In this document: positions 37,601 to 49,600 of the stretch, in pieces | How the letters are laid out: each line of letters begins with the position of its first letter | How positions within the stretch are numbered: position 1 is the first letter of the stretch | Source: Beroe forskalii | Taxonomy: Eukaryota > Ctenophora > Nuda > Beroida > Beroidae | NCBI GenBank assembly: GCA_011033025.1 | Contig: WFMF01000037.1 | Coordinates: 186,001-250,000 of the forward strand | Direction: 5' to 3' | Length of the DNA: 64,000 nucleotides | Made by a program: the position numbers and the translations under genes | The notes under the pieces: model-generated | Told to the model about the DNA's origin: nothing | Seen by the model: the letters and a program-made list of their open reading frames with translations, nothing else | Database searches by the model: none

Positions 37601-40600
37601 TGGAATGTTCCTTCCTCATCCGGGCTTTGAGGGTGGATTTACAGGCGCTGGAAACCCCTGATTTGTGGAGATTAGCTTCCAGACACGACATCAACTCGCC
37701 TTCCTCGCTGAAAAGGGGGAGGGGGTTATATATCACACTAACACACAGACAAACAAACAAACATACCAACAAACAAACACACAGACACACAAACAGGTCA
37801 TACTCAAACTTGACCATACAAACGGACAGACAAACACACGGACGAAGTCACACATACCTATATACATACGCACTCAGCCATTTCGCGTGTGCTGCATTTG
37901 AGCACCGTTCGTATATATTGCTTGGGCGGTGTTTTCTCAGAAACTCAACCCTGCCGCTAATTCTCGAAATGTGGATGACGATAGCAAGTTTCTCGGGATA
38001 CATAATATGAACAGTTTACAGCCGCATGGTCTCATTCTCATTATTAAGGGGGTACGAGCAGCTGAAAGCTCTGATAAAGCACCAGCAGCAGAGTGGCGGA
38101 AAGCACCGAGCTCTATTGTACCGAGCTATTTCTAATTGCTCCTTTGTCAAGAAAAAATGTTGCTGGGTATCTCAAAATTCACAATTTTGAAGTATGGTCA
38201 ATTGTAGGTCAATTCATCATATTCGAAGTCCAGATAAGTATTATCGTTTGGAATAAAATACAGCATCGGTGACCTGATTTTGGAAATTCGAGATCCGTAT
38301 TATTGGTAATATTCTATTTCTATTGTATTTGTTTCATGAAATTCAAATGTTATTTGAAACTATGCATATCTTTTTCAGTATCATCCAAAATGGTCCTATT
38401 GATCTGTTATTTCATGACTATGGCCCTTTGAAGGATCGGATCTAAGCAGAATTAATTATGGTCACACCAATTAATTCACCATAATTGGATGATGAAGGAA
38501 TGGCATGCAAAATTTCAAGAGACAACCCATTAGTTCCTGCTAAGGCATCTGGACACTCCAAACTAAATTCTCACAAAGCAGCTAAAATGGATGGGATGGA
38601 TATTTGATAGAATATCCAGCTAGAACCAAGGCGAGAAGCAAGGATAGTTCGATATCTGGTGTAATATAAATAACAACTGCTATTGTTTGGAACAGAGACA
38701 AAACTGAATACCAAAGCACGGATAAAAACTTGGAATGGAGGGAATGCAAGGGATGGCTAACTGGCTACCGATGAGGTTCAGGTATCGAATACTTCAGGCG
38801 AGAGATTCGAGTATTGAATACTTGAGCTATGCCAGCTTGTTGAAGAGTTGGATATGTTTCAATCGATATTTTAATACTTTTAGATATTCAAGACCCCACC
38901 GGGCTGCCAACCGATCACCGCAAAGTCAGATAAAATTGACAACAAATGAACTATGGTGTTCTGATTTCTTGACTTACAGAATACTTTTCACAGAAATACT
39001 GTGTCAACTTCCAAGAGCAGAGCTGTGAATGTTGCTGAGGTCCTTTTTATTCGCACTCATTGTCCCTTATTTAGTCAATCTTAAAGGCATGCGATAGGAC
39101 AAGCAATTCTATGAACTCTATTTATAGAGCGAAAAGGAAATCGCATTCACACGTGAAATCATATTCATCCACACGAGATCATTTTCACACACGAAATCAC
39201 ACTCGAACACAAAATTGCATTCAAATTTTAAGACTTGGATAGCCAAAATAGTCTTGATTTTCTTAATATTATTATTATTAATTCTATCTACAAATCACAG
39301 TGCAGAACTGTACCTACCTCTTGTACCTCTTGTAGGTTCTTGCTGGAAATCCGAGCTAGACCATCTGTTGTAGACCACCTGTGCTCCAGTCCAGTAGCGA
39401 GTTTGAGTTGGGTGAGGTATACCCGGGTACTGGTGGTTGATCTGGATACGTGCTCATGATATGGGATGTTAGTCTCGATTTGAAAGACTCTATGGACGGA
39501 GCACAGGTGACGCTGCAGGGAGAATGTTCCAAAGCTTTGGGCCAGTCACTGCGAATGATTTATCAAACAGTGACTTGGCGTAGGATGGGAGCTTTCTTGG
39601 GTAGAGGTGGAACAGAGCATCGAGTTCCTAGCCGGATGTGTTCGTAGGACTTCAGTTGGAGGTCATTGGGAGCGATACCTTTGAGAATCTTCCAAACCTG
39701 GATGATGATGTATCTTTCTCGGCGCCTCTGGATTGACATGAGATCTAACTTTTTTAGGCGTTCCCAATAACTGAGACCTTTGCAGCCGGATATTTGACGG
39801 GTGAAGGCTCTTTGTGGTGATTCTAGCCTTTGGATATCACTCGTTAGTGTGGGGTTCCATACTGGACAAGAGTATTCCAGTCTGCTGCGTACAATGGACT
39901 TGAAGAGGGTGAGCATGGTATTTCGGGATCTGTCTGAGAAGACACTAAGCACCCAGTTTGCCATTTTGTTAGCACTTTCGACAGCAGTCTTGACCTGAGT
40001 CGACCATTTCAAGTCAGGGGTGAGCATTATGCCAAGGTCTTTAACACTTGGTGCCGGGAGGATTTCTTGACCGGATGAAGTGGTGTATTTGGTCCACTGG
40101 GATGTGAATGGAAGCTGCTGGAGAAGGTGGCTTCTAGGTGTTCTGTAGGTGAGGAGCTCGAACTTGTTTTCGTGAAGTAGCATGTTATTTGCTATGGACC
40201 AATCGATGACTTTCAGGAGGTCTTGTTGGAGGATAGTGTGGTCTTCACAGCAGCTTATGGATTTACTGAGACGTGTGTCGTCAGCAAAGCTTCCGGAAGT
40301 TGACCCATCCAGACAGTTTTCAAGGTCATCGATGTAGACGAGGAAAAGAATAGGACCGAGTACAGAGCCTTGTGGGACACCACTAAGAACAAGTGAAGAG
40401 ATGGAATGAACCCCGTTTACAGAGACGACTTGTTGACGGTTGTTCAAGAATTGTTGGATCCAAGCAAGTGCTGCTGCAATCTGATCAATCCGAGTCAGTG
40501 GTATTTAGGAACACAAAAGATCATACTGTAGCGCTTTAGCCGGCTCTAACATCATCAAAATGTGTAATTAACGCAGCAAATTTATCAATTATAAAGTAAA

Positions 40601-43600
40601 CACAACTAATGTTAGCAGTTACATTACTCAGTTAAAATTCCATTTGAGCCTTTTTCAGAACCTAGTATTGCCGCCACATTGTCACCCCATAGCTATGTAG
40701 ATCTTGAGAATGAGAATTGCATGGAACCAGGAATGACGTAAGTTGCTTGATTTGTTGCAGGACTAAACTTCTACAGAATAGGATAACAAAGAGACTGGCA
40801 TGTAGTGGTATGTGGGCATAAAGACCATAAATATTATTGAGTGCCTCTCCCTTTTTCGATATGTAACCTCTTAGTACTTAACTTTAACGTTGGGAAATTC
40901 TGGTCAAGCAAACAAATTGCTACAACGTACAGAAGAAGAGGAGGAAGAAAAAGAAGAGGAGTTTTCTGCTAAAATATCATTTGGAAGTGAAGGTTTATTT
41001 AAACCATGGAGAACAAGTTCATGCATTACTAGATCTGCGGTGTCTAAGGGAACCGGTGTCAAAGGAAACCGGTATCAGAGTGGACATGATTCAAAGGGAC
41101 CCGGTGTCAAAATGAACCGGTGTCAGACTGTAAAGGTTTTCGACTGTAAAGGTTTCAGAGTGGACTAGATTCATAGGGAACCGGTATCAAAGTGATTCTG
41201 AGTGAAAGTGGACAAGGTAGAAAAGTAGTGTCAGACTTATCAGATTCAAAGTGAGGACGTTGACTTGAGCCAGAGTGTACCCGTGTCAAAGTGAAATGGA
41301 GATAGAGCGAACCGTTATCAAAGTGTTCCAGTGGATGGTTTGAGACTTGACTGGGATAAAACAGGTGCAATTCAAGAGACGGAACCGAACAGGTGTCTAG
41401 AATAAGTGAAGTGATTGAACAGCAGCTGTTAGATCCGATTACCACAAATTGTGTTTATTACAAACAGTGCTCAATTGGCATGTGCTGAAAAACCGATTGT
41501 CCTTTCAACTTTTCAAATACCGATTATCGTTTTAAATAGCGATAATCGGCCATTTTATCGGTCAAGCATAACGCGCGCAATTTTCTGATCCGAAGCCGCG
41601 CGCACATGCAATTAAGAAGGACATTTGAGATTTCATCGCGCGTTACATTAAGTCTGAGAAGAATTAATCAAATCAAGACTCTTGCCACGTCAGCCAGATT
41701 TCCTGTTTTGTCAATGTACTCTTCAATCCCGCGCAATCTCAGGAGAGTTGAGATCATGTAGATTAACGATTGAATATTACAATATGATTGTATTCGATTC
41801 ATGAAAGCTTCACACTGGAGAACGTATAGATGGAGCATTGTTCGTATTATGTATAAGAGAAAAAGATGAAAGATGAAAGGAGGGATTGAAATTGAATAAT
41901 GATCAGCCCTAGAAGCTCAACCCCATATTGGAGTTTAGTTTAGTAACCGTTAGTAGATTTAATGACGTTTAGTTACCTTTCCGAGCAATAGAGTTTTATA
42001 GCGTTGGAGCAAGTTTTCTGAAGGTAAGCATCAATGCCTGGGTCTTCAGCCTGTTGTACTTCCCGAACAAAGACTTTCTGAAACAATTAATAACTTGAAA
42101 TTTGGTAAAATTATGTAGCATAATGTATATTGGAATAGTTTATCATATTCTGAATAATTCTAAACCCAATCACTTGTTCAATAAGCCGATATTATGTTAG
42201 CATTACATTCATATATTCATGACCCCCAATGATGATATTCCTGTACAATGTACAATATACCTCGAGATTTTTCATTGAATCGGTAATGACAAATCTGTCA
42301 GCAGTTATAAAACTAAAAATCTTAAAGTTAAATTTGATAAGTAGATAACTGACCACTTTGCTTAAAACTTACCTTTTTACACTCGGGAGAGAGCTGTTCC
42401 TCGTTCTTCCTCAGACACTCCATAACTTGGAGCTTATCTCGGAAGGTGTCAAGGCGGCAAATGCCCTGGAACTCGGCAGAACAGGATTTCTTTAGCTGGG
42501 GATCCAAGTCCAGGTCTTTCATCTGGGAGGGAGGGGGTTTGAGATACATGTTGAAGGTAAAATATCAGATGGTCCTTTCTGAAACCATATGGAGAGGACC
42601 CCCAGTGCAGGAAAGCAGTTCACTGATTGAACACCATTCCATCCTTCTTTCGGAAATATAAATCCTTGCGTTCAAAATAGCACAATAATTTTCATAGCAC
42701 GTATCATGCAATAGGGAATAGATTGAATGTACATTGTACACGCATCTACAGGCTAATTGAAGTGAAATGCATAGTGTGTATAAAGCCTGATAGTGTGTAT
42801 AGTGCCTGATAATGCAAGCTAAAAGCGTCCGGCAATATCCCTGATAATGAAGCGGTGGTTGCAGAAATAGAGAGTCCAATGATTTCCAAATCATTTCAGC
42901 AGTCTATCAATATGTAATTTCCAAACCAATTTTCATACTTCAACTTTAAAGAATTATTAAAGCTTTCATTACATAGCGGGATTCGGATTCGTCATGGTCA
43001 GTCACAAATAACCTACGTAGATCAGTAACTAATACCAAATAGACAGCTAAGTGATTACTTATCACTTTATCGCCAACTTAGAGACTCAAAACGCTCTTTA
43101 TTTCAGTATTTCACTCAATCCCAACCCTTATTCTCAAATTATAACTACCTGTTTGAGGAACTCCAATCTCAGCTGAGATTTACACTCCTGGGATATCTTG
43201 GAGGGGTTGGATTCTATAATTTACCTGCTTTAGGAACTCCAGTCTCAGCTGAGATTTACACTCCTGGGATATCTTGGAGGGGTTGGATTCTATAATTACC
43301 TGTTTAAGAAACTCCAGTCTGAGTTGAGATTTACACTCCTGGGATATCTTGGAAGGGTTGGATTCTATAATTACCTGCTTTAGGAACTCCAGTCTGAGCT
43401 GAGATTTACACTCCTGAGATATCTTGGAGGGGTTGGATTCTACTGAGGGGTCGCCCTGTAGCTGTTCTCGTAGACAGTACATCACGTCCTGCCTGCAGAG
43501 AAGAGAGGTTAGGTGCTCCTCAGGTGTGGTTAAGTGCTCCTCGTGACGTGGTGTGACACAACCAAACCCACCGTCGATGTGTCGGTCGGGTCGGTTCACG

Positions 43601-46600
43601 GTTGCGAGTCCGTATTAGTTATACAGCCCCAACCCTAAAGCTCCAGGGTCGGTTATGATAGCCGTGAGTCTGTTTTGGATACATAGGCTCCCCCGATTCA
43701 GGTAACACTTGACAACGTAACAATACACATTTCGGGAGGAAATTGACTCTACTCAGTAGCTATGTATCTATGCAAATTATAACTTGTGAAGTGCTTCAAT
43801 TTTAGCAAGAGCTCAAATTCTAATCATGAAACCAATTCACCGCTATTATGAGGAATGACGTAAATCTGACAAAGCTGTCAGATTTAAACCCCCTTAATTA
43901 CTGGAGATCACGTAAAATATTTACCCCTGAACACGCAAAATCCCCGATTAGCAATGCAATACTTTTACTAAAAGGCGAAACGGACCCATACCGGTCAGTC
44001 CCTGGTGTGACAGATCCGTTCCGGAAGCAACAGAGCTCTGTAACACTTGGGTGACAGAGCTATACTGTATACAATATACATTGCTCCTTTGATGAAATCT
44101 CGGCACATTGTATTTCTGCTTTTTAGGACTGATTATCACTTATTAGCATCACGACAGAAGGTAAGAAGCCTGTAGCTGACGTAAGAAGGCAGCTGATGTA
44201 TAAGGTAATAAAGTAGTTAAATGTATGAGAGGTAGTGGTTTGACGTGTTATCAATCCCGATTTGAAAGGATATAATAAGAAGAAAAGATATAATATACAC
44301 TCAGTTTTTTTTATAAGAAACTGTCTATAAGAAACTTAGCCTAGGATTTCCGAAAATTTAAGAAACTTAGCCTAGAATTTCGGAAAAATTAAGAAACTTC
44401 ACTGATTTACAATTAAGAAATTAAGAAACTTCTAGCCTAGGATTTTGAAATTTGTGTATAAAACTTATTAACTGAAATTCTTTAACATGACAGTATTTGG
44501 GGGCTGTTCCCCCCAGACCCCATTTTTGATTGTGAACATTCCGAAACTAATCTAGTACTTCTATTGAACTTCTATTACAGTATTACACTGGATATGTGAT
44601 AATTGATCATAATATAGAATAGAAATTTAGAAAATGAACCTTTCATGATTTTCGGTTTAAAGTAACATGCCAGATACTAAAGCACAAAACGGAAATTTAG
44701 AAATTGTTGTTGCGACAGGACACTATTACAGTTCCATATCTATTTCCAAAGTTCCAAGCATTATAGGATTTAGAAATTATCTAAATTTCAAGAAAAATTT
44801 CAAACTTTTTGGAAGAACATTTATGATGAAGATCCCTGAACATTATTGTATACAGCTGCACAAATCTTTTAAGATAGGTACATGCTTAAAAGTGTATAAT
44901 TTAACTGGAAAATATCAGAAGGTTCGATTCTAATCCTCAACTACAGTCTACACAGTAGGTTCCTATGTTGGAAATTTCGTAGACATTTTCGTACGGTATG
45001 TCGGTATGTAGAATTAAGAAACCGATTAAGAAACTTTTAGGCTCAAAATCGTGAAAAAATAAGAAACTTGTAGCCTAGGATTTCAATAAGTTTCTTATAA
45101 AAAAAACTGAGTGTAGTAATATGAAGAAAGGGGATTGTTTACGCCAGTGAGCGGACTTGAATTCTTTTAGTTTCCAAATCTACCCATATATACGCCGCAA
45201 TTCTCAAATTATCAATTGTTTGAAACTATCAGAAAATCTCCATCGAACGAAACATGCGGAGGCCTTATTTCAGGTTCTAGATGAAAGGGTTCCTATTATA
45301 CGGCCAGAAAACGTGTTTGTCACACTGACACTCGGGAAAAGTTTCAAGGTTTCACCACTTGTCTACGTATTAGGGCTAATGTTTCAAGTTAAGGTATACA
45401 TTTCACAGTTATTGTTTCAATCTGTGAATACCTATTACATTTGACTTTTGAATGATGACAATGGTTACCAATAGGCAATGCTTATCCAAACTAAATGATG
45501 AAACTAAACACTGGTTACACTTCTAGAGCCTTAGATAAACAAATGGAACAATAACAATAGTGTGCAGTGAAAAGTTGGGAATGGTTAAACGGGCAGGGAT
45601 TTAAATTCGCGGAATTTCATATTTGTCTTGCATAGCATGGATTCCTGTAGCTATACCATGATCATGGCCCAGTGCCTGGCACTGATTTGTCTCTGTGCAA
45701 TACACGATTTATACAATACACGGGACCTATACAATACACAGTTTATAAGCTTATACACAATACAATACACGGCATGCAGCAAATCATCCAAATCACTTAG
45801 CTTTGTTACATGCTCATTACATCAGAGTAAGACTATATGCAGGTACAATCCACCAGTTATCAAAATATTACTGATTTTGTTGTGCATTGATAGCCTGATA
45901 TCACTGATAAACACTTTCCAATATATTACCGACATTTATAAACGATCAATATTCGAGAATAAATCGAGGTTAATTTTATAATTTTCTAAGTCATTGACCG
46001 ACCAGGCTCTACCAAATACCAATGATTAAATACATGTAACATGCTAATTACACACCAGTGTAAGACTATATTATGTTGGTACTACCTGCCAGTTACTATT
46101 TACTGCCAACTACTAGTTGCACTAGTTGCCAATCATACAACTATGAAATAGTCAATGTACCTACACATGCACCTGTAGCTGTGTTGAATGGCTATTGTGT
46201 ATAGGGGTTTATTGAGGCATGGCCACGTAGCATTCATATTCGTGTATTGTGCAAGAAAGTTCGATTATGCAATACAGATATATCATTAACTATTTGATGT
46301 CTAGAAATGAGGAATCATAAAAGACATTACATTGTCCATCGTTTTTTTTCGTGATAAGCATTTAAAGATTGAAGGTCACTTTCAATAGTAATACAATTTC
46401 AGAAAATGCTATAAGGGGATTGCCAACTGCAGTCTTTTTATTTCGATCCTTTGTCCTTTTATCCTGTGTTCTCTCAACAAAGGCCAAGAAGAATAGTCAA
46501 TACTCTTTAGAGTACGGGATAATGAAAAATCTACAACAAGTCGTCAAGTCAACAACAAAAGTAAATGTAACTAGGTCCATGAAGTAATGGCCTCACCAAG

Positions 46601-49600
46601 AAAACAGACGATAGTTATGGCCACGCTAGAAGAAGCAGACGACAACAAAGGCATCATTACGAAATTGATGACAAAATACCCACTTCTTTTAAACAGGAAG
46701 CCATTACACTCAGAACCTACTTTTGAACAGTAAGCCAACACACTCAGAACTCACTTCTTCTTTATGGGGACTCCATATGTATCCATCTTACAGTGAGTCT
46801 GTACAGCACCGTTACACGCATCCACAAACTCCTTGTTAAACTTGAAATCGTGTAGTGAGATGAGCTGTAGGTCGGTGACGTGCTTTAAACATGATCCTTT
46901 AAGGGAGGGAGGGGTTTACTTCAAACACGATCCTGTAGGGGAGGGAGGGGTTTACTTCAAACACGATCCTGTAAGGGAGGGAGGGGTTTACTTCAAACAC
47001 GATCCTGTAAGGGAGGGAGGGGTTTACTTCAAACACGATCCTGTAAGGGGAGGGAGGGGTTTACTTCAAACACGATCCTGTAAGGAAGGGAGGGGTTTAC
47101 TTCAAACACGATCCTGTAAGGAAGGGAGGGGTTTACTTCAAACACGATCCTGTAGGGGAAGGGAGGGGTTTGTTAGGTAATGTTCTCTATAAATCAATCC
47201 TATGGGGTTACTGAAGGTATTCGTTGGAATTATCTGTTATCTAAACATATTGAAACCAATGTTATTTCTTGTAGCGTTAAGCGTGGTTTTCCTACCTTTG
47301 AGTTTTGAGGAATTGAGGATCTAGTAGATTTTCCTACCTTTGAGTTTGGGTTTCTGGAGTACGATACATCCCAGTAGTTCCCCATGTTCATCAGCCTTCA
47401 GGTGATCGTAACAGGAGCTGTGTATCACGTCCTTACACGCCCTCATCAGCCTGAAATGAAGGGTGTTAGTTTAAAATTAATCTAACATTGCAAAACAAAG
47501 AACGGGACCTTTGAATCATTCTGAATGGAACTACACAATACAACGTTCTCTTGTAGTTGTGTATTAAAGCATATGATGATGTATTAAGATGTGTTGTTTC
47601 GGATAGAACAATGTCAGCACAGGCGCACAAGTTTCTAACTGTGTTGAGTTTGTAAAGGATTATGGAACAATGGAACATGGAATCATTTCCCTCGTTTCTT
47701 TGAAGGATGCGAGGTTTGTGTATTTCATAGCTTAAAAAACTACAGAGTGGTTATGTACTTAGTATTTAGTAATTAGATCAATTTACGAAACTGTCAGGAA
47801 ATAATCTAAAACTAATGTGATTCTACGTAGTACAGGTGACAGAATCATATCAGCAGCCGGAGCAAACAGGATGTTCTAGAAAAGATCACGTCATGAAATT
47901 TAAAATAGTTGTTTACTTTGACGAGAGTGTCGTTCTGAACTAAAGTAGAAGCTTCGATCGAACGCTTCTTTTGAAAATTAGTTACAATACTCGTCTTCTG
48001 TGCTCTTTTTAAAGTAAGAGAGATTGAATCCCTTTTTTGAAGATAATGTAGCGGTGGATTTAAATAACAAAATAGTACGTCAATGTGTTCTTTGACTCTT
48101 TGAAATGTGTCCTTTGACTCTTTGAAAACTCAATATCAATGCTCTGTGGAACCTCAATAGGAGAAACTTTTAGCTGTAGTGATTTCGCTTCACCATTACT
48201 CAGAAATAAGACAAACTCACCTGTAATCGTTCCTGACATCAGCTGCCACGAGTTGAGCATGGTAATCCATCTCCTTCTCACAATCAGGTGTCAGAGTCTC
48301 CTTGTCGTCACTAATCATGTGGCTCTGAAGTAGAGATCATAAGGATACACTCCTTCTTATTTTGAGAGCATGTAACACCCGAGACGAGGAGGGGCGTTGC
48401 ATTGCATTCCCAAAGGCTCAAGGGGAAATGTAAAAGAGGAGTGGAGGGTGAGGGTGGGATGGGGGGAAGTTTTCGGGGTTTTGAGGAGTACCTACTATGA
48501 TTCGGAATCCTGAATGTTCAATTTCGGCATTCCGGGTTTTCGGGTTCCACGAGTAGATCGTGAGTGAGAGAATAGTTTTGAGATTTTGGTGAATGAGATA
48601 TCGATATCCAATATACCGATTAAGGACCTGGAGACTGGATTGATTTAACACAGTTGATTTATTGACATAATCTCCGCAGGGACCGTATAATGTTTTCTCA
48701 AGGTCACAGCAAGCCACCTCATACTTATCTCATACACAGCGTACAGAGTATACGTGTGTCGTGTACATATTATGACAATATGACATATGATTATATTTTA
48801 GATTAAACGAGCAAAAATATATTCTGAACAGTCGATACGAAAAAAAAATTTAGTTACGAAAGGCCCTAGTAGCCTCCCTCGGGGTATTCAATCAATCAAA
48901 AACCAAAAAATAAAAAAATAAAAATAAAAATACCAACCTGGAGACAGCCGTAGTCGTCCTTATCAGCGTGGAATCCCGGGCAGTATCTGACAAGATCCTC
49001 CGCACATGCTGACACTACTGAGGGGGACAGGTTGACACTCTCTCCTTGCGCTATGATGGTCCTCTTCAACTCCGGGATACACTGGTCTGACACCTGAAAT
49101 ATCGAGGTAGTCAGTGACACCTGAAGTAGAGAGGAAGTCAGTGACACCTGAACAGTGCGGGGATACAATGGTCTGACACCTGAAGCGGTTATGGTTAATT
49201 TAAAACTTTATATTACATCACTACTTTAATATTATTATTTACATACTTCAGTACGGAAGTGCTAATCATGATCAGCAATCATCCGTGTCTCTACACAACA
49301 CAACTTGAGTAGTAATGACCGATTATACCATGCATTTTGCAAGTTAATACTTAAATAAGGACTTTTGTCTGTAAATGTTACTAACTCCTTAACTCGCTGA
49401 TCAGTGATCATACAGATTGCAACTATTTCAGGTAACAGCAATTTAAGGTGATAAGTCGCTTTTAGAGGTGTAATCTATCTCTCTTAACAATAAGCTTTCA
49501 AAGCAGTTGGGTTAAGCTGCAGTCCAGCAACCAAAAGTTATTTATTTAAAAAATCATTTGATTTCTAATCAGAAAATTTCGTCACGAACTGCCGACACCA

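Noticed and set aside
46833..47180. 115-codon plus-strand frame with repeated HDPVREGGVYFK peptides
   Set aside because: It is the antisense shadow of the exon 17 acceptor repeats.
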